64,000 nt of DNA from Oceanicaulis alexandrii DSM 11625. Its GTDB lineage: Bacteria; Pseudomonadota; Alphaproteobacteria; Caulobacterales; Maricaulaceae. The notes beneath the pieces were generated by a model. It was not told the DNA's origin. It worked only from the letters and a program-made list of their open reading frames with translations, and made no database searches. Location of the stretch: positions 1,612,001 through 1,676,000 of the forward strand of contig NZ_ATUP01000001.1 in the NCBI RefSeq assembly GCF_000420265.1, read 5' to 3'. Positions within the stretch are counted from its first letter, which is position 1, and each line of letters begins with the position of its first letter. Shown here piece by piece: positions 36,163 to 44,788 of this stretch. The translations under genes were made by a program, and so were the position numbers.

Positions 36163-37872
36163 ATGAAGCTCGCGTCGGCCAAGAAGATCGCCGCCTATAC
36201 CCGGAAGGGATGGTGGGGGCGGGAAACGTTCTACGACCTTTTTACGCGGGTGGCGAAGGCGCGTCCCGGCGCCCCGGCGACCGTGGATCCGCCTGATCGC
36301 GAGACCTTTCTCGGCGATAGCCCCAAACGGTTTGATTGGCGGCAGCTGTCCGACCTGACCGAACGCTACGCCGCTGTCTTCACGCAGGCGGGGCTGCGGC
36401 GTTCCGACGTCGTGGTCATGCAATGCCCTAACATTGTCGAGGCGGTCGCAGTGTATCTCGCTGCGGCGAAAATCGGCGTCGTCGTCTCGCCGCTGCCGGT
36501 GCAATACGCGGGCTATGAGCTGGGATACGTGATCAAGGCGGTCAATCCCAAGGCCGTGATCGCCGCGAGCCGGTTCAAGGACCGCCATCTCGCCAAAGCT
36601 TGCCGTGACGTTGCAGGCGCCGGCGTGATCGTGTTCGCCATCGGGCCGGATGCAGGGGTGGACGGTCTTGTGGACCTGAACGCCGAAGCTGCGTCCGTCT
36701 CTCTGCGAAAGGGGCCGCTGGGCGTGTTCGGCGCCGCCTCAAAGCAAGAGGGAGAGGCCAACGACGCCTTCACCATCGCCTGGACTTCAGGCACGACCGG
36801 AACGCCCAAGGGCGTGCCGCGGTCTCATAACCACTGGCTCGCCATTGCGCCGGCGACCTTTGACGCGATGGCGGTGCAGCCTGGCGAGCGTCTGCTCAAC
36901 CCGTTCCCGCTGACCAATATGGCCGCTATTGGGGGCATGTTCGCCAGCTGGCTTCTGAGCGGGGGGGTGCTGGTGCTTCACCACCCCTTCGAGCTGCCCG
37001 TGTTTTTAGCCCAGCTTGCCGAGGAAGAAATCACCGCCACCATTGCGCCCCCGGCCGTGCTGACCCTCCTGCTCAAGCAAGGCGATCTCTTGGACCAGTT
37101 CGACCTGTCCAAGCTGCGCGTGATCGGGTCGGGTTCGGCCCCGCTATCGGAGTTTATGGTTGCGGGCTGGAAAGATCGCGGTGTGGAGATCGTCAACCTG
37201 TTCGGTTCGAACGAGGGCGTGTCGCTGGCGTCAGGCCCCCGGGAGGCTCCAGAGCCGGCCAAACGGGCCAGCTGGTTCCCGCGCTTCGGCCATCCCGGCG
37301 CTGATTTCTCGAACCGCATGCATGAGCGTTTGCAGACCAAGCTGGTCTCTCTGGAGACAGGCAAACCGGTCGATCAGCCCGGCGAGGAGGGCGAGTTGCT
37401 GGTCAAAGGGCCGGCGGTGTTTGAGGGCTATTACGGCGATACGGGTGAGGCGCGCGACGAGGTCTTTGATTCCGAGGGCTATTTCCGTACCGGAGACTTG
37501 TTCATGATCGCACCGGAAGACGAGAATTTTCTGGTCTTCAAAGGTCGCGCCAAGGACATCATCATCCGGGGCGGGGTCAACGTATCAGCCGCCGAACTTG
37601 ATACCTTGCTCGATGGCCATCCCAAGATCGTCGAGGCCGCGGTGTTCGGCATGCCTGACGAAGTCATGGGCGAGCGCATCTGGGTGGCGGTGGTCGTCAA
37701 GGATGGTGAGACAGCAAGCCTTGAAGAGGTGATCGACTGGCTCACCGCCAAGGACATCGCCAAATACAAGCTTCCCGAGAAACTCGTGCTCGTCGAGGCT
37801 CTGCCGCGCAACGCCATGAACAAGATTCTGCGCTGGAAACTCCGGGAGATGGCGGAGGCGGAACCAGCATGA
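36163..37872 (+). CDS. AMP-dependent fatty-acyl/aryl-CoA synthetase
   Basis: A 569-residue adenylate-forming ligase with TSGTTGTPKGVPRSH (P-loop), VNLFGSNEGVS, YFRTGDLF...FKGRAKDIIIRGGVNVS and the C-terminal catalytic lysine in LPRNAMNKILRWKL. It likely activates the acid made from oxygenase products. An 87-base gap separates it from the oxygenase gene, and a GGGGAGGAG ribosome site precedes it. It overlaps the next thiolase gene by four bases. Confidence 0.9.
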   Translation: MKLASAKKIAAYTRKGWWGRETFYDLFTRVAKARPGAPATVDPPDRETFLGDSPKRFDWRQLSDLTERYAAVFTQAGLRRSDVVVMQCPNIVEAVAVYLAAAKIGVVVSPLPVQYAGYELGYVIKAVNPKAVIAASRFKDRHLAKACRDVAGAGVIVFAIGPDAGVDGLVDLNAEAASVSLRKGPLGVFGAASKQEGEANDAFTIAWTSGTTGTPKGVPRSHNHWLAIAPATFDAMAVQPGERLLNPFPLTNMAAIGGMFASWLLSGGVLVLHHPFELPVFLAQLAEEEITATIAPPAVLTLLLKQGDLLDQFDLSKLRVIGSGSAPLSEFMVAGWKDRGVEIVNLFGSNEGVSLASGPREAPEPAKRASWFPRFGHPGADFSNRMHERLQTKLVSLETGKPVDQPGEEGELLVKGPAVFEGYYGDTGEARDEVFDSEGYFRTGDLFMIAPEDENFLVFKGRAKDIIIRGGVNVSAAELDTLLDGHPKIVEAAVFGMPDEVMGERIWVAVVVKDGETASLEEVIDWLTAKDIAKYKLPEKLVLVEALPRNAMNKILRWKLREMAEAEPA

Positions 37873-39095
37873 GCGTCTATATTCTCGGCGGCGCGCAGAG
37901 CGATTTTGCGAAGAACTGGACCCGCGACAACAAGGGCCTGTTCGAGCTGATGAGCGAGACCACTTTGCGGGCGCTCGATGACGCGCGTCTCGACGCTGAA
38001 GCGGTCGAGGTCATTCATATCGGCAATTTCGCTGCTGAGCTGTTCTGCGGGCAGGGGCTGCTGGGCGGAATGGCGGCGCATATCCATCCGGCCTTCTCCG
38101 GCCTGCCGACCAGCCGGCACGAAGCAGCCTGCGCGTCGGGATCAATGGCGATCTTTGCCGCCAGCGCCGATATCGAGGCGGGGCGGTACGGCCTGGCCGC
38201 GGTGATTGGTGTTGAACTGATGCGCAATGTGCCAGGTCAGGTCGCGGCGGAGAATCTGGGCGCGGCGGCCTGGGCCGGGCGCGAAGCCCAGGGCGCGCGC
38301 TATCTATGGCCGTCCATGTTCTCTGACCTCGCCGAAGAATACGACCGGCGCTACGGGCTCGACCCCGCGCATCTCGCCGAGATCTCGCGGATCAATTTCG
38401 ACAACGCCAGGAAGAACCCCAACGCCCAGACTCGAGACTGGACCTTCGGGCCGGACAGCTTCTCCCAGGATGATGAGGCCAATCCCGTCATCGAAGGCCG
38501 CATGCGCAAGTCCGATTGCGGCCAGGTTACCGACGGGGCGGCGGTGATCTTTCTCGCCTCCGAAGACGTCGCGCGCGAGTATGCGTCTGAACGGGGGCTC
38601 TCGCTTGAGGATCTGCCGCGGATCAGGGGCTGGGGCCACACCACCGCGCCGCTCCTGTTAGCGTCCAAACTCGAAGAGAGCGCCGGGGGAGAGGGCTATA
38701 TGTTCCCCTGGGTCCGGAAGGCGATTACCGACGCCTATGGGCGGGCGGGCTTGTCAGGCCCGTCCGAGCTTGACGCGGTCGAGACCCATGACTGTTTTTC
38801 GGTCACCGAATACATGGCGATCGAGCATTTCGGATTGGCCGCGCCCGGCGAGGCCTGGAAAGCGATCGAAGACGGCGCCGTCGCACACGGCGGGACGCTG
38901 CCTTTCAATCCCTCCGGCGGGCTGATCGGACTCGGTCATCCGGTCGGGGCGACCGGCGTGCGCATGGCGTTGGATGCGGCGCTTCAGACGCGCGGCGCTG
39001 CCGGGGATATGCAGGTGGATGGCGCGCGCACGGTGGCGACCTTCAATGTCGGCGGTTCGACCACCGCAAGCGCCTGTCTCATCATCGGAACTTAA
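37869..39095 (+). CDS. SCP2-type thiolase
   Basis: A 408-residue thiolase-superfamily protein with Cys88 in HEAACASGSM and His in GGLIGLGHPVGATG. The third catalytic position reads FNVGGST, again without the cysteine of classical thiolases, as in SCP2-like enzymes. It is the second such protein in the island (the other is at 27085). The ATG overlaps the ligase stop, so the two proteins are made together. Confidence 0.88.
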   Translation: MSVYILGGAQSDFAKNWTRDNKGLFELMSETTLRALDDARLDAEAVEVIHIGNFAAELFCGQGLLGGMAAHIHPAFSGLPTSRHEAACASGSMAIFAASADIEAGRYGLAAVIGVELMRNVPGQVAAENLGAAAWAGREAQGARYLWPSMFSDLAEEYDRRYGLDPAHLAEISRINFDNARKNPNAQTRDWTFGPDSFSQDDEANPVIEGRMRKSDCGQVTDGAAVIFLASEDVAREYASERGLSLEDLPRIRGWGHTTAPLLLASKLEESAGGEGYMFPWVRKAITDAYGRAGLSGPSELDAVETHDCFSVTEYMAIEHFGLAAPGEAWKAIEDGAVAHGGTLPFNPSGGLIGLGHPVGATGVRMALDAALQTRGAAGDMQVDGARTVATFNVGGSTTASACLIIGT

Positions 39096-39108
39096 CGGAG
39101 CGCCAAGC

Positions 39109-40308
39109 TTGGACATCTATCTTTACGACGCAGTGCGTACGCCGCGTGGCAAGGCGAAGAGCTCAGGAGCCCTGGCCAGCCACACGCCCCATGCGCTTGT
39201 GGGAAAACTGATCGACGCTCTGGGCGCTCGCAACGGGCGTGATGAAGTTGCGCGCGCGGCCTCGCTCATACTTGGAAGCGTCGGACAGGTCGGCGCCCAG
39301 GGCGGTCATCTCGCTCTTGTTTCCCGCTTGCATGCTGATTTGCCGGCCAGCATGCGCGCTCTGACGATCAACAATTTCTGCGTCTCTGGTCTGACCGCAA
39401 TACGGATCGCGGCCGACGAGGCGCGGAGTGCGGGCGATGACCGGCTGCGCCTTGCCGGCGGGGTCGAGATGATGAGCCGGGTGCCGTTTATGGGCGATCA
39501 GGCTTTTTACTACGCCGACCCCGAGACTGCGCGCGCTCTGCGCTATGTCCCCGTGGCGCTCTCGGCCGATCTGATGGCGACGCGGGAAGGCTTTCAGAAG
39601 GCCGATCTCGACACAGTCACGGCCCGTTCTCATCAGCGCGCCGCCGCCGCGTTCGAGCGCGGCCGACTCGAAGAGATTGTGCCCGTGGCAAGTGCAGAAG
39701 TCGTGCTTGATCATGACGAGCCGGTGCGACCGGACACGACTGTTGAAACGCTCGCGAAGATGGAGCCAGCCTTCACAGGTCTTGGCGCGACAGGCTTTGA
39801 CGCCCTGATGCTGGAGAACCGGCCTGAAGTGTCGGAGATCCGCCATGTCCACTCGGCCGCCAACTGTCCGCCGCCCTGCGACGGCGCGGCGCTCGCACTG
39901 ATAGGGTCGAAGGCGGCCGGAGAGGCTGCGGGTCTGAAGCCCAAGGCGCGTATTCTTGCGATCAGCGAGGTGACCGGTGATCCAGTGCTGCAGCTGACGT
40001 CGGGTTTTGACGCCATGGACGCTTTGCTCAGCCAGTCCGGTCTGTCGCTCTCTGATTTCGACCGGATCGAGTTCATGGAGGCGTTCGCCGCCCCGCCGCT
40101 CAAATTCGAACGCGATTACGCGCCTGACATGGATCGGGTCAATCCGGAGGGCGGACATCTGGCCATGGGCCATCCCATGGGCGCGTCCGGAGCGATTCTC
40201 GCTGCAACCGCGCTCTCTGGACTCGCTCGTCAGGATGGCGCGCTGGGTCTGGTCGTCACCCATGGAGGGTCCGGCGTCGGCGCGGCGATGGCGATAGAAC
40301 GGCTTTAG
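39109..40308 (+). CDS. FadA/acetyl-CoA acetyltransferase-like thiolase lacking the second cysteine
   Basis: A 399-residue thiolase that begins MDIYLYDAVRTPRGK from a TTG start, eight bases after CGGAG; the only in-frame ATGs upstream lie inside the previous gene. The nucleophile is Cys91 (NNFCVSG) and the histidine is in GGHLAMGHPMGASG, but the C-terminal CxGGG motif reads THGGSG, so the proton-shuttling cysteine is absent. Overall layout is degradative thiolase, but activity may differ. It ends the operon, overlapping the converging AttH-like gene by four bases. Confidence 0.87.
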   Translation: MDIYLYDAVRTPRGKAKSSGALASHTPHALVGKLIDALGARNGRDEVARAASLILGSVGQVGAQGGHLALVSRLHADLPASMRALTINNFCVSGLTAIRIAADEARSAGDDRLRLAGGVEMMSRVPFMGDQAFYYADPETARALRYVPVALSADLMATREGFQKADLDTVTARSHQRAAAAFERGRLEEIVPVASAEVVLDHDEPVRPDTTVETLAKMEPAFTGLGATGFDALMLENRPEVSEIRHVHSAANCPPPCDGAALALIGSKAAGEAAGLKPKARILAISEVTGDPVLQLTSGFDAMDALLSQSGLSLSDFDRIEFMEAFAAPPLKFERDYAPDMDRVNPEGGHLAMGHPMGASGAILAATALSGLARQDGALGLVVTHGGSGVGAAMAIERL

Positions 40309-41402
40309 TCGTCTGGTTCGTATCCAGTCATTTCCAGATAGCCGCGGCCGCCATGACTGCCCCGGATCGTCACCGGTCCTTCCCAATAGGGAAACTGGGT
40401 CGGCATCCAGCTCGATGGATTGACGGCTGTGACCTCCACATCCAGTGCGCGTGACGGCAGCTGCACGCGCCAGCGCACGGGTATGTCGCGTCCGCGAATG
40501 CGCGCCGTTTCAAGTGCGGTGAGGGTCAGGGCGCCGTCCTCGAACGCGGTGAGCGCGCCGTCGGGCGAAATCCAGCTGGCCGAGGTGTAGACGGCGCCAT
40601 CAGATTGACGCAACTGGAAGCCCATGAGCTTCTCACCCGTGTCCAGGTGCAGAGAGACCCAGTCCCAGCCTGTCTGGGTTTCGGCCAGGGGCTGGGACGC
40701 GTATTCGCGGTCCAGCCAGGCCTGACCGGTGACTGTGACCTCGCCGTGCGGCAGCTGCAGCGTTCCGCGGACGTCGTAAAAGGGCTGGGAGTAATAGTAA
40801 CTCGCCTGACCACTGGCGGATTTGACCGAAAAGCCCGCCTCGCCGTGAAACACAAGCGGGCCATTTGCATCCAGCTCCAGCGCATAGGCGAAGTCCTCGC
40901 CGCGTGCGCTCAGATCGAGCGCGGACAGCGCATCCGCTCCGGGCGCCAGTCTTTGAGGAGCGCTCTGCATGGCCCATTCATCGATATGGGCGCGGAAAGG
41001 GGCGATCTCGACGCCGGCGACGCCCAAGCCGCCGCGCGCCAGGCGTTCGGCATGGTGATGCGCGTCAGGGGTGGTGATGGCGGCATGGCCCATCCACAGC
41101 TGTGGCGACTCCCAGCCTTCGCCTTCAAGCGGCGACAGCGCGGTGCGAAACAGCGTCCATTGCGCGCCGTATTGCGCGCCGTCCTCATCTTCGAGCACGG
41201 CTGTCAGATACCACCACTCGATCCGGTAGTCGGGGTGCGGTCCGTGATCGGCTGGAAAGTCAAACGCTCGGCCGGGTTCCGGCGCTGCGAACGCGTCTGA
41301 GGCGGCGCCCAGACCGGCGAAACCCTGGCCGGACGCGATGCTGGTCAGCGTGGCTGTCAGGGCGGCGATGAGAGTCAGGGCGATGGCGAGGGGGCGCATC
41401 AT
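40305..41402 (-). CDS. AttH/CrtC-like lipocalin-domain secreted protein
   Basis: A 365-residue protein with a signal peptide (ALTLIAALTATLTSIASGQG) and the paired lipocalin-like domains of the AttH / carotenoid 1,2-hydratase family: FPADHGPHPDYRIEWWYLTAVLED near the start, YYYSQPFYDVRG, and WLDREYASQPL...GWDWVSLHLD. Some members hydrate carotenoids, but those beside an FtsX-type ABC exporter, as here, are of unknown role. It is last in the ABC operon, three bases after the permease gene. Confidence 0.87.
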   Translation of the reverse strand: MMRPLAIALTLIAALTATLTSIASGQGFAGLGAASDAFAAPEPGRAFDFPADHGPHPDYRIEWWYLTAVLEDEDGAQYGAQWTLFRTALSPLEGEGWESPQLWMGHAAITTPDAHHHAERLARGGLGVAGVEIAPFRAHIDEWAMQSAPQRLAPGADALSALDLSARGEDFAYALELDANGPLVFHGEAGFSVKSASGQASYYYSQPFYDVRGTLQLPHGEVTVTGQAWLDREYASQPLAETQTGWDWVSLHLDTGEKLMGFQLRQSDGAVYTSASWISPDGALTAFEDGALTLTALETARIRGRDIPVRWRVQLPSRALDVEVTAVNPSSWMPTQFPYWEGPVTIRGSHGGRGYLEMTGYEPDD

Positions 41403-41405
41403 GGC

Positions 41406-43817
41406 TCAGCGCTCCTGGGTGAAGGTTTGCAAAAAGGCGCGTGGCGACCGCGTCGCCAGCGCGCGCGCGGGCCAGGCGGCGGCCAGAAGGGCGGCCAGCG
41501 CCGCCAGACCCGCCAGCCGCAGCCAATCGCCTGCGAACAGATGCATGGGAAGCCGCCAGCCGAACGCTTCCACATTCACCACCGCCAACAGCGCCCAGGC
41601 CAGAACCAGCCCGGTAGGCAGGGCGATCAGGAAGGTCAGCAGCGCCAGCACCAGCGCCCGCAACAGCTCTAGCTGGGCGAGCCGGGTGCGCGTCAGGCCC
41701 AACGCCCAGAGCGGAGCCAGCTGGGGCAGGCGCATGGCGGCCAGCGTGGTCAGGCTGGCGAACATGGCGAACGCGGCGACCGACAGCGTCAAAACATTGA
41801 GCGCGGCTGTGATGGCGAAGGTGCGCTCGAACACCGACAATGAGAAGCGTTTCACGCTCGCCTGGTCGATGACGCCATTGGCGGGCAGGTCAAACCTGGC
41901 CAAGAGATCCTCGCTCAGCGCACTGGCCTGATCGGGGGCGATCCGGACGCCGTAACGCAGGCGCGAAACCGTATCGCCATAGCGCGCCGTCAACCGGTCC
42001 AGAGCGATGATCGCTTGCGCGTTGGGATTGCCGTAATCGGTGTACACACCGGCCAGCGGCAGAGCCGGTCCGGCGCCAACGCGCACTGGCTCTCCCAACT
42101 CAAGGCCCGACCGCCGCCAGCTTTGCTCGTTGAGCAACACCCCCTCGCCCGCCATCACTACATCCCAGGCGTTCGGCGCTGACAGCAAGAGCGGCCAGTG
42201 ATCCCGATACGTGGCGTGATCGACCACCCCGAACACCTCGCCGTGCTGGTTCTCTATATTGGCGTCGGCGCTCCAGATCGGCAGCACCGCATCGCTGCAC
42301 GTCTCCAGAAACGCGCGAACCGCCTCGGACTGGGCGTCGTCGCGTGTGGTGACATAGAGCTCGGCCGCCAAGCGCTGGTCGAGCCAGCCCTCGAACGTCA
42401 GACGAAAGCTCGACACCATCGTGCCGACGCCGATATTCGCCGCCAGCGCCAGCATGAGCGCCATCAACGCCATTGAAAGTCCCGGCAGTTGCTGGCGTGT
42501 GTCGGCGATGAACCACTCCGCCACAGGACCGCGGACCAGCCGCTGGGCGCCGCTGAGCGCCAGCGCCAGGGCCGGAGGCAGCAAGAGCGCCGCTCCAAAC
42601 AGCAAGCCCGCCATCAATGCGAACCCCGCCACCACCCCTGACGCGAGGGTCGACAGGATCGCGGCCGCGATGAAACATGCCCCTGCGCTAAGAGCCTGGA
42701 CCTGGTAGGACCGGGCGGAAGCGAGAGCCCAGGCGCGCGGTTGTCCAGACGCCAGCAAGGGCAGGCGCGCGGCTTTGACAAGCGATTGCGCCGTCGCTGC
42801 CAAAGCGCCGATCACAGCGATGGCGAAACCCGACAGCCACCATGCGGGCCGGATCGTCAGCACTCCGGGCACGCTGGCGCCATACAGGCCGCGCAGCGTG
42901 GCGGCCACGTCGGGCAAGAGCGCGCTCGCCACCCCATAGCCCAGCGCCACGCCGGCGGCGCCGGCGATCAGCGCGAAGACCATAACCTCGATCAAAAGGG
43001 CGACGACCAGGGTGGAGACCGGCGCGCCGAGCGCGCGCAGCGTTCTCAGCATGGCGCGCCGTTGCTCGAAACTCAGCCCGATCGCCGCGTAGACTATGAA
43101 CAATCCCACGGCGAAGGATAACAGGCCGAAAGCGGTGAGGTTGAGGTGAAAACTCCCGGTCAGGCGCGAGACCTCTCCGGTCGGGGCTTGGGTAGCGCTG
43201 TTCAGCTCGGGCGCCAGCACGGCCAAGGGCGTCTGTCCGGGACGCGCGGCCGGATCAATCAGCACGGCGTCGATCTGATCGCCGCGCCCCAGCAATCGCG
43301 CCGCCACGGCGATGTCGGTGATGATCTCCCCGCGTGCGATTTCGGCGCGCGCGGCCACAGGCGGCAAATCCAGCCCGGACGCATCAAGCTGGCGGGCGGT
43401 TTCCGGAGCGGCCAGTAAAACGCCCGGCCTTGTCAGAAACTCAAGCCCGATCCCGCCCCCGCCCATGGGGGCGTCTTGCCGACCCACAGCGCTTAGGGGC
43501 TCCACGCCCCGAAGCGTCAGCGCCGCTTCTCCAACGGTCAGAACCCCTTCGATGACCGGGGTGGCGGCCCAGCCGTCCCGGCGCAGCCGAACCCAGATGT
43601 CGAGCGGAAGAGGGCCGGTCTCGGCGGTGAGCACGATCAGCGCGCCGCCGCCCAATGTCGCGCTGGCCTGGTCATAGCTGGCGCGCGCTTCGGCGTTGAT
43701 CGCCTGAACGCTGGTCCAGAGCGCGGTGGCGAGGCTCAGCCCGATCAGCAAGGTCGCCAGCTGGCCGGGCTTGCGCCGCCAGTGCGACACAAGCGTCAGC
43801 AGAACCGTGCGGATCAC
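41406..43817 (-). CDS. FtsX-like ABC transporter permease
   Basis: An 803-residue permease with two FtsX/MacB-type membrane units: a single N-terminal helix, a large periplasmic part, helices at about 220-430, a second periplasmic part (about 460-690, with AELYVTTRDDA), and C-terminal helices at about 690-790. This fused form corresponds to the AttF+AttG pair of AttEFGH. It overlaps the ATPase gene by four bases. Such exporters usually push substrates from the inner membrane or periplasm without crossing the cytoplasm. Confidence 0.9.
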   Translation of the reverse strand: MIRTVLLTLVSHWRRKPGQLATLLIGLSLATALWTSVQAINAEARASYDQASATLGGGALIVLTAETGPLPLDIWVRLRRDGWAATPVIEGVLTVGEAALTLRGVEPLSAVGRQDAPMGGGGIGLEFLTRPGVLLAAPETARQLDASGLDLPPVAARAEIARGEIITDIAVAARLLGRGDQIDAVLIDPAARPGQTPLAVLAPELNSATQAPTGEVSRLTGSFHLNLTAFGLLSFAVGLFIVYAAIGLSFEQRRAMLRTLRALGAPVSTLVVALLIEVMVFALIAGAAGVALGYGVASALLPDVAATLRGLYGASVPGVLTIRPAWWLSGFAIAVIGALAATAQSLVKAARLPLLASGQPRAWALASARSYQVQALSAGACFIAAAILSTLASGVVAGFALMAGLLFGAALLLPPALALALSGAQRLVRGPVAEWFIADTRQQLPGLSMALMALMLALAANIGVGTMVSSFRLTFEGWLDQRLAAELYVTTRDDAQSEAVRAFLETCSDAVLPIWSADANIENQHGEVFGVVDHATYRDHWPLLLSAPNAWDVVMAGEGVLLNEQSWRRSGLELGEPVRVGAGPALPLAGVYTDYGNPNAQAIIALDRLTARYGDTVSRLRYGVRIAPDQASALSEDLLARFDLPANGVIDQASVKRFSLSVFERTFAITAALNVLTLSVAAFAMFASLTTLAAMRLPQLAPLWALGLTRTRLAQLELLRALVLALLTFLIALPTGLVLAWALLAVVNVEAFGWRLPMHLFAGDWLRLAGLAALAALLAAAWPARALATRSPRAFLQTFTQER

Positions 43818-44470
43818 GACAGCCGCCCCCGCGACAGGTGAACGCGGCGCGACGCCTGATCGGCCGCTTGCAGGGAGTGCGTGGCCATGATCAACGCCGT
43901 GCCGGCGTCCGCGCAGAGCTCAAGCATCAAGGTCAGCACGCGGGCGCTGGTCTCTTCATCGAGATTGCCGGTGGGTTCGTCCGCCAGGACGAGCATCGGT
44001 TTGGCCGCCAGGGCGCGCGCGACGGCGACGCGTTGTTGCTGGCCGCCCGATAGCTGTTCGGGATATCGCGCCTGGAAGTCTGACAAGCCCAGACGTTCGA
44101 CAAGATTGGCGGTCCAGGCGGGGTCGAAACGCCGGGCGAGCCGGGCCTGCAGCGCGATATTGCTGGCGACGGTCAGGGAGGGCGCCAGATTGAATTGCTG
44201 AAAGACGAGACCGATCTGTTCACGGCGGCGCTGGGCGCGACCCGTGTCGTTCAGGGTCGAGACGATGTCTCCGTCAAGGATGATCTGGCCGGCGTCCGGC
44301 GCATCCAGCAGGCCGATCAGGTGCAGCAGCGTGCTTTTGCCCGAGCCGGACTCGCCCGTGATCGCCAGGCTCTCGCCGCGATCAAGGTCCAGGCTGACGC
44401 CGCGCAGCACGCGCTGGCGATCTGCGCCATCGCCATAGGCTTTTTCCAGATTTTCAAGCTGAACCAGCAT
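43814..44470 (-). CDS. ABC transporter ATP-binding protein, LolD/MacB type
   Basis: A 218-residue nucleotide-binding subunit with Walker [10 protein letters not shown], signature LSGGQQQR, Walker [16 protein letters not shown] and the switch ATHSLQ. It drives the FtsX-like permease encoded directly after it. It opens the three-gene operon with the AttH-like protein; the gap to the divergent macroglobulin gene is 318 bases. Confidence 0.93.
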   Translation of the reverse strand: MLVQLENLEKAYGDGADRQRVLRGVSLDLDRGESLAITGESGSGKSTLLHLIGLLDAPDAGQIILDGDIVSTLNDTGRAQRRREQIGLVFQQFNLAPSLTVASNIALQARLARRFDPAWTANLVERLGLSDFQARYPEQLSGGQQQRVAVARALAAKPMLVLADEPTGNLDEETSARVLTLMLELCADAGTALIMATHSLQAADQASRRVHLSRGRLS

Positions 44471-44788
44471 GGACGCTCCAAATCTTGTTTAGCACTGACA
44501 TAGACCAGACTGCGCCCGGATACAGCGGGACGCGATTCCGGCATCCGTCCGGCTAAGGATCAGGGCGTGATCCAGCGTCCTCACCAGGTTTAGCGGCGAT
44601 GGTGTGAATCCGTTTCCGGCTCCCTTTGGCCATTGTCTTGAATTGTTTGAGAAACACACATGACTGAGCCGGCGCAATTTGGCGCCGTTGCCCAATAGAT
44701 TCGATTGTCTCGGAATATTCGTCTCCCAGGCGCTGCAATTCCGGTCTGGAAAGCCTAAGCTCCCATCCAAGACGGGAAAGGGTTTTCC
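44471..44788. other. Divergent gap between ABC and macroglobulin operons
   Basis: No gene is supported in these 318 bases. They must hold two divergent promoters. I see one clean short inverted repeat, CGGCGC (44670-44675) / GCGCCG (44682-44687), and no convincing -35/-10 pair. Confidence 0.6.
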
